A DNA stretch of 17,500 bases from Botryococcus braunii (Eukaryota; Chlorophyta; Trebouxiophyceae). The stretch lies in contig KV908622.1 in NCBI GenBank assembly GCA_002005505.1, positions 130,001 to 147,500 on the forward strand. Reading direction: 5' to 3'. Below the pieces are notes generated by a model. That model was not told where the DNA came from. It did no database searches and worked only from the letters and a program-made list of their open reading frames with translations. Below are positions 1-7,838 of the stretch, piece by piece. A program made the position numbers and the translations under genes. The number at the start of each line of letters is the position of its first letter. Positions within the stretch are counted from its first letter, which is position 1.

Positions 1-163
1 CCTGACTGGGTCCAAGTCCCGGAGTTCAGGGCCCCTCTACTTTGGAACTCTGCTACTTTGATACTTTGGAACTTTCCTATTTCCCAACTTACTTCTTTCC
101 CCAATTTTAACATTATCAACTCTTTATATAGCTGACTAACAGAAGCTTCCCCCCTTCACAAGT

Positions 164-187
164 TGTGTGTGCGTGTGCGTGTGTGTG

Positions 188-254
<67 letters not shown>
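164..254. repeat. (TG)n microsatellite
   Basis: About 90 bp of almost pure TG dinucleotide with three GC interruptions near its left end. It ends 20-30 bases before the first exon-like segment, so it may lie at the 3' end of an intron. Confidence 0.95.
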
Positions 255-256
<2 letters not shown>

Positions 257-275
257 ATGTCCCACCATCCCTAAG

Positions 276-409
276 GGTCATCTAGTGTCATCAAAAACCT
301 CCCGGTATGCGCGCTGATACAAGGGTTTGGACAGCCGGGCTTGCACTTTGCTGCGGACAAAATCGGGATCCTGGACGAGCGCCGCATCGAAATCTTCTTC
401 TGCCCTTGA
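276..409 (+). CDS. Possible terminal exon of a split gene, unknown product
   Basis: An open frame of about 44 codons ends at TGA 407-409. It is preceded by an in-frame TAA at 272-274, and AG dinucleotides at 274-275 and 284-285 could be splice acceptors. The last 28 residues (GFGQPGLHFAADKIGILDER and onward, ending IEIFFCP) look coding: a mix of charged and hydrophobic residues, with mostly G or C in third codon positions, while the flanks are AT-rich or simple repeat. No start codon fits, so this would be the last exon of a gene entering from the left. I recognise no family. The product and the exact 5' boundary are inference; a chance ORF of this length cannot be excluded. Confidence 0.33.
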
Positions 410-1442
410 CGTGTCGTCACTGACCAACCATTACTACTAGTTAGTAGCACGTACGTCTGAGATCGGGGTGAAGGGCGAGACTGCCGTGAGTGTCGGGGTG
501 GGAAATTAGGGCTCTCACCCCCACTTTCCTTTTCCTGAGATCGTTATGAAGTGTCCACGAGCATAGCCTTCGTCAAGGCACCCTGCACTCTCCTCCTAGA
601 TTTTTGCATTCCCGGGCGCAATTCCGACCTCTACAGTTGCAGTACAGGGTCGATCGCATAACATAGCTGCGTGTTCACTCCTTAAATGTGTTCCCAAGAA
701 TGTACTGTGTAGTTTTCTGGAGTTTGCAATTGCTAAACCGGAGCCGGACTAAATATTACTTGGATACCGCATTCCTAGGTGAATCTAAGTCCCGAGTTGT
801 GACAGCGACGAGTTGGTATGGATCTTCAGCTGACTTGTTACGCTCAATGCCTTGGAAATATCATTATCTCAAAAGCAGCGTAGAGCAGGCGTGGGGCATG
901 CCTTAGGTGCAGGCTAAGGCTGTCATTATGTTTTTCTGAGGCTGTGTAGATGCTCAAGAAGTGGTCGCATCGGTTGCAGGTCATCGAAGTCTATTCTTGA
1001 TCCTGGCGATATTAGAACAGTGCGATCGCTTATTGCAGCGCCTTATGGTTTGTTCAACCGACCGCTGACAAGCCCATGTATGTAACCTGCCGTCAGCGAT
1101 TGGGACAGGATTGGCCAGTCGTATCTGGCATTACCTACAGAACTTTGACGCTCATTTAAATCGAATATGGAAAGCGTGAAGAAACCGACTAAACAATGTA
1201 AGAGCCGTGTCAACCACCTTTGCCCAGATCTCTGTCTAAGCTTTACCTGCTCGTTTTCGTTGAGCTCGTCCCTGTCCCATCCTCCTTTTGTGGATATGAT
1301 ATTAGATGCAACACAAAGTTGAAGGGGAGGAAGTGGCCCAGCTCGCCGCAACAATGTGGTAATGTCAGTTTCTCTTTGGCTTTGTACGGCTTATATGTGC
1401 GCCAAGTTTGTCGCTGCCAAATGTGTTATACTTGATCTTCAG
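410..1442. other. No supported gene
   Basis: About 1 kb with only short overlapping open frames on both strands. None has a recognisable domain, consistent codon bias or convincing splice borders. A TTG-initiated plus-strand frame at 1220-1435 has a hydrophobic start but no other support. Confidence 0.5.
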
Positions 1443-1584
1443 CACCCATGCAGAGCAGACATTCCTTTCATGGGCATCGAAGCAAGGTGAAGTTGCAGGA
1501 TTATCTGTCAGTCTACTATGCATTTCTGCCATGGCCACTCGTAAACGCCTGTGGCGTGCATGGCTTCCGGGCTCATTGGTTCAT
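1443..1584 (+). CDS. Candidate exon, membrane segment with RKRLWRAW motif
   Basis: The segment follows a pyrimidine-rich acceptor (TTGATCTTCAG ends at 1442) and could end before a GTATAC donor at 1585, leaving phase 0. It encodes a hydrophobic stretch followed by a basic cluster: SVSLLCISAMATRKRLWRAW at 1504-1563. This aligns without gaps to SVISIMLFAPAFRKRHWRAI at 2403-2462 in the downstream membrane-protein ORF, with 10 of 20 residues identical. That internal similarity is the best evidence that the segment is coding and that the gene holds, or once held, two copies of one membrane module. The frame stays open to a stop at 1771-1773, so the 3' border is a guess. Confidence 0.4.
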
Positions 1585-2114
1585 GTATACTCACACAGTT
1601 TTGGTTCGGGGATACACCCCGGGGTGCTGAGGGGTGGTGGGGTAACAGGACCAATATTAGACATCACAATCACATTGATATGGAACTCCGGAAGTGCACA
1701 TACAAAAAGGGTTGTAATGTTGATGAAACTGGGACTATTCTGCCCTGGTCCTCAAACTGGATACGATATCTGACAGGTGTCAGATAGTGAACAGTTGACA
1801 GTGTTATAGCTTGTGCCATCTCAGGCAAAAATCAACAACTTTAATGTTTCGCGTAAGCTCTTGATTTTCTTTTAAACTGGCAAGAACTCCATTTCCAGAT
1901 GCATGGGGCCAAGATTGGCTCCTGCCAGCATTATGTCGTCTTTGATCATTTTTGGCTTGGCTCCTGTGAGGTTGAATGTTGCCCAAGTGCCTGGCAACCC
2001 AATGTCACCCAGACTGGTTTGCCAGACGACGTCAGTAGGCTGGCTTTATGTGGTTAAGGAGTGTTTGCAATTTGGCCAGGCACTGGATCTGATGTCCTAG
2101 GCAGCCATGGGGCC

Positions 2115-3098
2115 ATGCCAGAGAATGTGGTGGAAGGGTCACAAAGGCGCAGAGGCGAGTGGAGCCAGGGGTTGCAGTCATGGTTTGACTTTTCAGTATT
2201 CGCATTCGCAGCCCCCGAGCTGGAGGCCCTGTTTCAAAGTTACTCTGCCCAGAGAACAAATTGGTGCACATTGGTTTGTGCAGCCATCATTCTTATGGGG
2301 TGGGTTGATTTTGCAAAGAAGGTGATCACACTCCCGATGCAGCGTTGTGACCTTCCTCTATATGTGTGGGTCGTGGGTGTGCTCCATGCGTCCATATCCG
2401 CCAGTGTCATCAGCATCATGCTTTTTGCTCCGGCGTTTCGTAAGAGGCACTGGCGCGCGATCAATGCGGGCATGTTCTTCGCAATCTTAACCACTTATCA
2501 GTCAGTACGGCTGATGCTGCTCTGGATGAGGTACGTGGAAGCCAGAACAGGCGGACATTTCTGGCTGGAGCAACTCCAACGCTTCACGGTCGAAAACCCG
2601 TATGCCACAACAGTGTGGCTGCTGATGATTGGGTTGTCCAGCGGCCAAATCCCCGACCTCCTGCTCACAACCCTTTTCCTAGTTCGCGACCTAGCCCGCA
2701 ATAAGGTCATATGCACCTACGCTCATTGGGGACTAACGAGCCCAGCCTTTCTATCTGTGGCTCGATTTGGCTCTATGTGCTTGAGGGAGGTTGGCGGACC
2801 ATTCTTGGGTGGACAGAGCCTGAGCCTGGATTTCTCCTGCCCGGCTGCATTGGGGTTCTGGCAAGTGGTGGGCTGGTTGGTTTCTTGCTTAGTGGTGTTT
2901 CTTTCCGATATCATGCAGCGCAGGGGGTTCCTCAGGATGCGCCAGGCCCAAGCTTTCCTGGGCCCATCATATGCGGCAGTTGCCTTAAAATGGCCGTTCG
3001 GAAGCCCACTGAAGATGCAGACCTGCAGGAGCGTGCTTTTGATTCTGTGTTTTGGGACCTGCTTGATCTGGAACACTGCATTTCCTTTGCTTGCTTGA
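2115..3098 (+). CDS. Multi-pass membrane protein, family not recognised
   Basis: This is the longest plus-strand frame outside the retrotransposon: 327 codons from the first ATG (2115) to TGA. The frame is open back to 2058, after a TAA at 2055-2057. An AG acceptor at 2099-2100 (GATGTCCTAG) raises the possibility that this is an internal exon. About five or six hydrophobic segments are visible: TNWCTLVCAAIILMGW, LYVWVVGVLHASISASVISI, GMFFAILTTYQSVRLMLLWM, a long one around TVWLLMIGLSSGQIPDLLLT, one around ALGFWQVVGWLVSCLVVFL, and a hydrophobic C-terminus. Basic clusters (RKRHWR; QRRGFLRMRQ) follow two of them, as expected for cytosolic loops. After the run AAAA at 2987-2990 the coding-like frame appears to change, so the last 36 or so codons before 3098 may not be the true C-terminus. 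A membrane role is clear; transporter, receptor or cyclase N-terminal domain cannot be told apart. Confidence 0.55.
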   Translation: MPENVVEGSQRRRGEWSQGLQSWFDFSVFAFAAPELEALFQSYSAQRTNWCTLVCAAIILMGWVDFAKKVITLPMQRCDLPLYVWVVGVLHASISASVISIMLFAPAFRKRHWRAINAGMFFAILTTYQSVRLMLLWMRYVEARTGGHFWLEQLQRFTVENPYATTVWLLMIGLSSGQIPDLLLTTLFLVRDLARNKVICTYAHWGLTSPAFLSVARFGSMCLREVGGPFLGGQSLSLDFSCPAALGFWQVVGWLVSCLVVFLSDIMQRRGFLRMRQAQAFLGPSYAAVALKWPFGSPLKMQTCRSVLLILCFGTCLIWNTAFPLLA

Positions 3099-3137
3099 AG
3101 CCCCACCTCGTGACCACTTGCTGCATGTCTCAGCAGG
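2988..3137 (+). CDS. Possible continuation of the membrane-protein exon in another frame
   Basis: From the A4 run at 2987-2990 the frame one base back reads a charged, coding-like peptide that includes KPTEDADLQERAFDSVFWDL. It remains open to a strong-looking GTATGT donor at 3138. The peptide is more protein-like than the overlapping end of the 2115 ORF. A single missing A in the run would join the two frames. Alternatives are a natural pseudogene frameshift or chance. The acidic segment would be a cytosolic domain after the last membrane span; I do not recognise it. Confidence 0.35.
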
Positions 3138-3390
3138 GTATGTTGCGCATCCTTTGCAGCCAAGCTTGCGGATCATGAGGGTGTGAGTGGAGCCAAGCCT
3201 ACGTATCATGAGGTCGTGGTTCCATTCTAGTGGTTGGGCCAGTGTGCCTGGTTACCTTGTGCCCTGTGCTGGGTTGGTTGACAGATCTGAACCCGCCACC
3301 TCCCCATTTTCCCACCCGTCTGGCGTACAGAGTTGTACTTTTAATCTGTTCAAGCAGAGATTTAACAAGACCGACTCACGAGCAGGAAGA
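3138..3390 (+). other. Intron or 3' UTR, no supported gene
   Basis: This stretch lies downstream of the GTATGT donor at 3138, or of the TGA at 3096-3098 if the membrane-protein frame ends there. A pyrimidine-rich acceptor-like site ends with CAG near 3329. Short frames after it run into the minisatellite and look weak. Confidence 0.3.
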
Positions 3391-3492
3391 GCTCGAGCTG
3401 TCATAGTAATGTTAAAGCTCAAGTTGTCATAGTAATGTTAAAGCTCAAGCTATCATAGTAATGTTAAAGCTCAAGTTGTCATAGTAATGTAA
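3391..3492. repeat. 26-bp minisatellite, four copies
   Basis: Four head-to-tail copies start at 3391, 3417, 3443 and 3469 with a constant 26-bp period. The unit reads GCTCAAGCTGTCATAGTAAT plus GTTAAA, with one to three substitutions between copies. The last copy is clipped so that TGTTAA becomes TGTAA (3488-3492). TGTAA is the usual polyadenylation signal of chlorophyte nuclear genes; whether it works here is inference. Confidence 0.92.
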
Positions 3493-3819
3493 GGCTGCGG
3501 AAGTTTCTAGTAGTGTTGGGTGGACCCCGTGCTGTGCTTCTGAGTTGCAGTTGCACATGTGAGTTGCATCTGAGCAGCACATGCATTGGTAGGGGCTTCC
3601 CCACGTGTGCATGTGTGGTGTGTCTGGGAAGGGCCAGTATCCGTGAATTGTTTGCTTGAAAGTCCTCTTCAGGGTGTCTGCCTAGTTTTTATGATGGCGC
3701 TCTTGAGTCTAGCAAGTGCACAGCCGGGTTGGCACATGGCTGGGGGAAGCTGTGGAGACTGTGGAGCTGCTTTCTGACAAAAAGCAACTCCAAAGAATGT
3801 GTTGTTCCATTCTGTTCAG
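3493..3819 (+). other. No supported gene, probable intron or intergenic
   Basis: GT-rich sequence with one 62-codon open frame (from 3586) that lacks any recognisable motif. It ends in a good pyrimidine-rich acceptor at 3818-3819 (CATTCTGTTCAG). Confidence 0.4.
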
Positions 3820-3884
3820 GTGGTGGCTGCTAAGTATGAAAGTCTAACATGCACTTTCGATCCGGACTTTATACGGAGAGCCTT
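3820..3884 (+). CDS. Candidate short exon, unknown product
   Basis: After the strong acceptor CATTCTGTTCAG, 22 codons read a well-mixed peptide, starting VVAAKYESLTCTFDPDFIRR and ending AL, before a TAG at 3886-3888. The exon could instead end at GTAGCG (3885), leaving phase 2. The acceptor and peptide composition support coding; the donor is weak, so this may be a terminal exon. No family recognised. Confidence 0.3.
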
Positions 3885-4206
3885 GTAGCGTTCATTGTGT
3901 GAAGCTTGATAATCTGCACGCTTGCCACAGCAGCCCCAGAAGGTTTGAAGGCCCATACAGTGCCCCCCGCCCCTCTGTCCAGCGGGTCTGCACTCTTTTT
4001 TGTCGCTTTCCATCCTTCTGTGGGAGTGCTGCGTGTGCTAGTCCAGTAGGGACCGTGCTGTTTCATTTTGTCGCATGGCAGGAGCGAGGCGTGGGCCTGC
4101 ATGCAAGGGCAAGCACAAGTTCTGTCTGAGAATTGACGAGTTCATTGGTAATTTGGAATGCGTCTGTCCCAACACGGGCACTCCTGCTCCCACTGAACAT
4201 CACTAG
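3885..4206 (+). other. Probable intron, nothing else recognised
   Basis: Between two exon-like segments. It contains several short open frames on both strands with no convincing splice borders. It ends CACTAG at 4201-4206, usable as an acceptor. Confidence 0.3.
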
Positions 4207-4335
4207 GGCCTCTTGGCTGTTACCCTGAAGCTGGTGTGCTTAGCACTAGTCTACACGCTTCCTGCCTTGATCAAGGCCCTCATGAGGGCTGATGAAGGAG
4301 GGGAGGAGTTCCATGTGCAGCCACTTATTGGCATG
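4207..4335 (+). CDS. Candidate internal exon, helical hydrophobic segment
   Basis: Exactly 43 codons lie between an AG (CATCACTAG, preceded in frame by the TAG itself) and a consensus-like GTAAGG donor at 4336, entering and leaving in phase 0. The peptide begins GLLAVTLKLVCLALVYTLPA, continues LIKALMRADEGGEEFHVQPL and ends IGM. This is one long helix-forming hydrophobic stretch followed by an acidic loop. It could be a membrane span or part of a helical-repeat protein; I cannot assign a family. The clean borders and composition make it one of the better exon candidates in the window. Confidence 0.45.
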
Positions 4336-4643
4336 GTAAGGACTTTCTTTGGATTAGATTTAGCACTGCTGAGCCATTGATACGGCTTGGATGATTCGTG
4401 AGAAGGCGTCCCTGGGTAGGGCAGATGCTTGTCAGTCCCTGGGATGTCTCCTCATGTGTGAAACCTCCAAGCGTAGTTGTTGAAAAAGCAATGTGGGGTG
4501 TAAGCAAGGTGTGGGGTCCACTCCCAGTCCCCTTGAGCGTTAATTGTACAAATTGTTGAGTTGATCGTGGATGTATTTTGGTTGGAGAAAACTGCGCTCC
4601 TAGGCCTTGGCTTCTGCTGGACGGTTTCGTGGTTTTTTGCATG

Positions 4644-4670
4644 CCCCCCCCCCCCCCCCAAAAAAAAAAA
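4644..4670. repeat. C16A11 homopolymer junction
   Basis: A run of 16 C is joined directly to 11 A. Open frames across it give artificial poly-Pro/Lys or Gly peptides and are not genes. Exact run lengths are prone to sequencing error. Confidence 0.95.
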
Positions 4671-4958
4671 GCTCTCGTTTTGGAAATTGTTCCGAGTTTG
4701 GTCCATTATGGTGCCTCGTGACGGTTTTGCCATGCCACATATCAGTCTGTATAATCATGGGATCAGTTGGAGTAACTGGAAGATATGCCTGTTGGGATTT
4801 TTGATGGTGCAGGGCTCTGCGTTGTTACAGATGCAGTTGTGAAATCGTTTTGCAAAAGTCGCACTGGGAAGAGACTTCCTGCATGAGTACGTGTGTGAAG
4901 CTGGCATACCTTCCCTCATCCTACCTCTCCTGCATGGTTTCATAGGAAGGGGTTAAAG

Positions 4959-4998
4959 TGTGGACGGCATGGCCAAGTCGATCCTCAGAGATGTCAAG
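4959..4998 (+). CDS. Candidate small exon ending at a GTTAGT donor
   Basis: Ends AAG before GTTAGT (4999), a good donor. In one frame it reads VDGMAKSILRDVK, which looks coding. The 5' border is uncertain: AG at 4957-4958 or 4944-4945 are both possible and give different frames. If the AAG is a codon end, the next candidate exon (5054) continues in phase. Confidence 0.25.
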
Positions 4999-5053
4999 GT
5001 TAGTTTGTAGTAAAAGTTCTGTACAAGGCATAGGCTCTTTGTGGCTGCTGCAG

Positions 5054-5100
5054 CTGTGCCGTCGTTGGATACAGGGTGTGAACGGCCCGGAGTTAGGGAA
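5054..5100 (+). CDS. Candidate small exon, LCRRWIQGVNGPELG
   Basis: Follows a pyrimidine/GCT-rich acceptor (GTGGCTGCTGCAG) and precedes a GTAATT donor at 5101. The frame is in phase with the AAG end of the candidate exon at 4998. Short and unidentified; listed because both borders are plausible. Confidence 0.22.
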
Positions 5101-5239
5101 GTAATTATAGTAGACACATGCAGAACTGATTTCTATAAACAGCAAACCCTGGATGTCACAGCGGCGCACGTATGCAGATGCACTTTCAGTTATTAGTCTG
5201 GTCAAGTGTTCTTGGCCAAGAACGCGTTCCTTCCCCGCT

Positions 5240-5263
5240 CCCCCCCCGGGGGGGGGGGGGGGG
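5240..5263. repeat. C8G16 homopolymer junction
   Basis: Eight C followed by sixteen G. The two runs are mutually complementary and could fold back, and the G16 tract could form G-quadruplex structures. An open frame crossing it (5172-5501) owes part of its length to the run. Confidence 0.93.
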
Positions 5264-6487
5264 TAGGAAACAATATCGCGTTCCAAAATATTTTATTGAT
5301 CAAGCAGTAGTCTGTTGTGACAACCGCTTGAAACGGACAGTGTTGGGGTTTAACCTCACCCGTGGACGAGTGTTGTATAACCTTTTGTTAGGCGCTTTAT
5401 TAAATTCACACCGTCTTTGTGACACGGTTGCGCGATGCATCGTGGGTTTTAGGAGAGAGCAGTTTTGTTGGGGGCAATTTTCGGCTTTTGAAAGCAACTG
5501 ACAACGGAGAATAAGTGCCATCTGCGTGGTTGTGGTGGATCACGTGGCATGTACTATTCCTTAGTCGCATTAAACTCTTGAAACCTCTCTATACCCAGGT
5601 CAAACCTCGGCCTTTCAGTTTCCAATCAAGGAACCTACGATTAGGCGTCATCTTAATCTGTCGTATTGTCAAGGGTGGTGGACGCTTGAGCGTGGACATT
5701 CCCCAAAGGCATGTGTGTGTACACAGCACGGCAGGTGAGCGGAGGTTAAAGTTAATGTTAGTTTAATCCTCTGGCCTCAGGTTGACTAACCTGCGGATTG
5801 CTTGAAACGCAGAAGATTAGTCGGTCCACACAGCTGTGTGGGGAGCATTTATGTGATGAGCGAGGTGCGAGCTGGACAGCGATTTGAGTCGTTATATAGA
5901 TGCTTTGATGGACCAGGCACCGCCTGGCTGGGAGGAGTCTGGTCATGATTGGTTAGTCTGAGTCCGGGGCATCATAGATGTATCGAGCCCTTGCAGCATG
6001 TTGCTGTTAAAATGTTGGCATATATGCAGCATAGGAGCAAAGGCCGGAGTGAATAGATGTGCATGCGCAGCAGTACTTCCGTGTACGTATGGGAAGATTT
6101 CAAAGCACTAGTACAATGACGTACTTAAATACTAGTGCAATTTAACAATAAATCTTATTAAACCGAGCCCAAGCAGGAACGCAGCAGGCTCCGGTATGGG
6201 GTTTCCAAAAACAAATGTGGGCTAGGTGGGTATTTTCCCAAAGCTAAACCCCGAAAGTAATCCCAAATAGGAGGGCAGGTGTGCGGATTACTTGTGGTAT
6301 GTGCACATGCTAGTCAGTGTTGACAGGCCAACACGCTCAATCCTGGTATTTAACATCAAATGCCGCGCACGACCTTATGAGGACTAGATGCGCATGCGAA
6401 TTTGACCCGAAGCTTCATTGCGATTGGCTTGTGGATCTTGTACATGTTGCAACGATTGTGTCACTTTACAGTCATTAAGGAATATAG
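5264..6487. other. No supported gene; one perfect inverted repeat
   Basis: About 1.2 kb without a convincing exon. The frame from 5270 to 5501 is open and moderately protein-like but has low third-position GC and no borders. A 9-bp inverted repeat, GCACTAGTA at 6105-6113 and TACTAGTGC at 6130-6138, separated by 16 bases, is the only clear structure. The stretch ends in an acceptor-like ATATAG at 6482-6487. Confidence 0.4.
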
Positions 6488-6598
6488 GAAGTTGGTGATG
6501 AACCATTGGTTGTGCAATGCATACTGGCGCCATATGGCGGCGCCGCTCTGAAACTGGCCCAGAGGAAGGGAAAACGTAAAGAGCACTCACAAATAGAG
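6488..6598 (+). CDS. Candidate internal exon, basic C-terminal stretch
   Basis: Exactly 37 codons lie between an AG acceptor (GGAATATAG, whose TAG is the in-frame stop) and a consensus GAG/GTGAGC donor at 6599, in phase 0 at both ends. The peptide starts EVGDEPLVVQCILAPYGGAA and ends in a strongly basic LKLAQRKGKRKEHSQIE segment that could bind nucleic acid or act as a targeting signal. The family is not recognised. The borders and phase match the 4207-4335 candidate, so the two could belong to one gene, although 2 kb separates them. Confidence 0.45.
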
Positions 6599-6674
6599 GT
6601 GAGCCCGCTAAAAATGGAATGTAATCGCCATATGCTTCACTTTCCATCTAAGTACCACAGATGTACTGCTGATA

Positions 6675-6701
6675 AGATATCTCATGAAATATGAGATATC
6701 T
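6675..6701. repeat. Perfect 11-bp inverted repeat, 5-base loop
   Basis: AGATATCTCAT (6675-6685) and ATGAGATATCT (6691-6701) are exact reverse complements around GAAAT. The core AGATATCT is itself palindromic. No function is evident. Confidence 0.9.
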
Positions 6702-6777
6702 CATAATCAGTTACTCGTGTATTTTTTGGATGAGAAGTGAAGCAGATACCGATACCGTGAACTATGTCGACTTGCAG

Positions 6778-6862
6778 TGTTTCTGACGAAATGAAAAAGA
6801 TGTTGAGCACCTTGATCCTTAGGGTGCAGGCCTTTAATGATGATCTGTGTGGACTCGTGTAG
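6778..6862 (+). CDS. Candidate exon encoding an amphipathic helix
   Basis: After acceptor GTCGACTTGCAG (ends 6777), the frame starting with one split base reads VSDEMKKMLSTLILRVQAFN and then DDLCGLV, ending at TAG 6860-6862. Alternatively it is spliced at GTAGAG (6859). The heptad-like hydrophobic spacing suggests an amphipathic or coiled helix. It could be a terminal exon: a TGTAA, the chlorophyte-type poly(A) signal, sits at 6999-7003. The split phase does not fit directly onto the 6598 exon, so at least one exon would be missing between them. Confidence 0.3.
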
Positions 6863-7124
6863 AGGGTGACTTACCGTTGTGCAATTGTGAAGGGTTTTGA
6901 CTCATGTGACATACAACTCTAGGGTGTTGACATTAGAAGTCCCTCCACACCACGCTTGGACATTCAAATGACGCACTCCAGAGGCGTTGTGGATCTTTTG
7001 TAAAAGGGCGAAGGGGTGTGCGGTTAGGATAGGCTTCACTCTTTACTAAACCCCTTTACTAAGAGGGCGAAGGGCCATGAGGATCGTTAGCATTATGACC
7101 GCGAGGGGGATGCTAAAGAAATGA
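6863..7124. other. Gene-poor flank of the retrotransposon
   Basis: No supported gene. It holds a TGTAA at 6999-7003 and a copy of ATAGGCTTCACTCTT (7029-7043) that recurs on the other side of the retrotransposon at 14375-14389. Confidence 0.4.
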
Positions 7125-7129
7125 ATTCC
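7125..7129. repeat. Target site duplication, left copy (ATTCC)
   Basis: ATTCC immediately precedes the TGAAAT end of the left LTR and is repeated directly after the right LTR. Five base pairs is the standard duplication for copia-type integrases. Confidence 0.9.
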
Positions 7130-7153
7130 TGAAATATTCTGGGCTTGGCGTAT

Positions 7154-7296
7154 CCTGCATGGTGGCGGCACGGAGGGTGTTAGACGATGTCCTCCTACTT
7201 GTGCGTTGTTAAGTAGGCACGGACATATACAAGTCAAGGACTGGTTAGCAACTGATTGATAGACACCCGGAGTGCCACTATAGTTCCAACCAAGTG
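7154..7296 (-). repeat. LTR-internal direct repeat, copy B (3' LTR)
   Basis: 143 bp starting CCTGCATGGTGGCGGCACGG and ending CCAACCAAGTG, repeated exactly 321 bp away at 7475-7617 within the same LTR. Confidence 0.95.
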
Positions 7297-7474
7297 TTAC
7301 AATATCTCTCATCTCTCCTAACAAGGTGACGCAGTTCAAACACGCCTAACCTGCTCTCACCCAGGTCGTGTTCATTACTTTGTCCGATGAGCTAAACTCA
7401 ACTCTATATGTCTAACATGTTCTAACAATGTTCATCTGAGTGCTAAATCCAGGAATACAATAAGGATTAAGTCA

Positions 7475-7617
7475 CCTGCATGGTGGCGGCACGGAGGGTG
7501 TTAGACGATGTCCTCCTACTTGTGCGTTGTTAAGTAGGCACGGACATATACAAGTCAAGGACTGGTTAGCAACTGATTGATAGACACCCGGAGTGCCACT
7601 ATAGTTCCAACCAAGTG
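7475..7617 (-). repeat. LTR-internal direct repeat, copy A (3' LTR)
   Basis: The second 143-bp copy in this LTR. In element orientation it is the first encountered, at LTR positions 204-346; copy B is at 525-667. Confidence 0.95.
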
Positions 7618-7820
7618 CCTTCCCTATCCGTGCTTGCCCCATATGCCTCCTTTCTACAAACGTGTCTGTAACTTGCGTTATGATAGTCTTCGTTCAAATG
7701 CATGTATTGCCTGGCAGAACTCAGGGTTCTGCCTCTCTTTCCTAATTGGTATTGTCTTCATACGGAGACTTGCCATTATTACTCCTCTGAGGGAAAGGCA
7801 TAAAATTAATTAACACAACA

Positions 7821-7829
7821 CTTCCCCTT
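7821..7829 (-). other. Polypurine tract
   Basis: On the minus strand AAGGGGAAG abuts the TGTTG start of the 3' LTR. This is the place and composition expected for the primer of plus-strand DNA synthesis. The pol stop codon is only 9 bases further upstream, so the 3' non-coding part is minimal. Confidence 0.85.
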
Positions 7830-7838
7830 GCCTTTACC

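Larger units (their letters stand above)
7130..7820 (-). repeat. 3' LTR (691 bp)
   Basis: In element orientation it begins TGTTGTGTTAATTAA and ends ATTTCA, giving TG...CA termini. It matches the other LTR base for base as far as I can check by eye, with the same length. It contains the 143-bp sequence twice (see separate entries). Short plus-strand open frames inside it occur in both LTRs and are not genes. Confidence 0.97.

Noticed and set aside
2723..3163. Minus-strand frame of 146 codons opposite the membrane-protein ORF
   Set aside because: Overlaps a better-supported plus-strand frame, has no domain, and its composition is that of an antisense shadow.
3391..3492. CRISPR-like array
   Set aside because: The units are directly abutting with no spacers; this is a minisatellite in eukaryotic DNA.
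5172..5501. 109-codon plus-strand ORF across the C8G16 tract
   Set aside because: Part of its length is poly-G coding for glycine; the rest has low third-position GC and no splice borders or motif.
7577..7813. 78-codon plus-strand ORF repeated at 14025-14261
   Set aside because: It lies wholly in the LTRs, so the duplication is the LTR pair itself; it is antisense to the element and has no recognisable domain.
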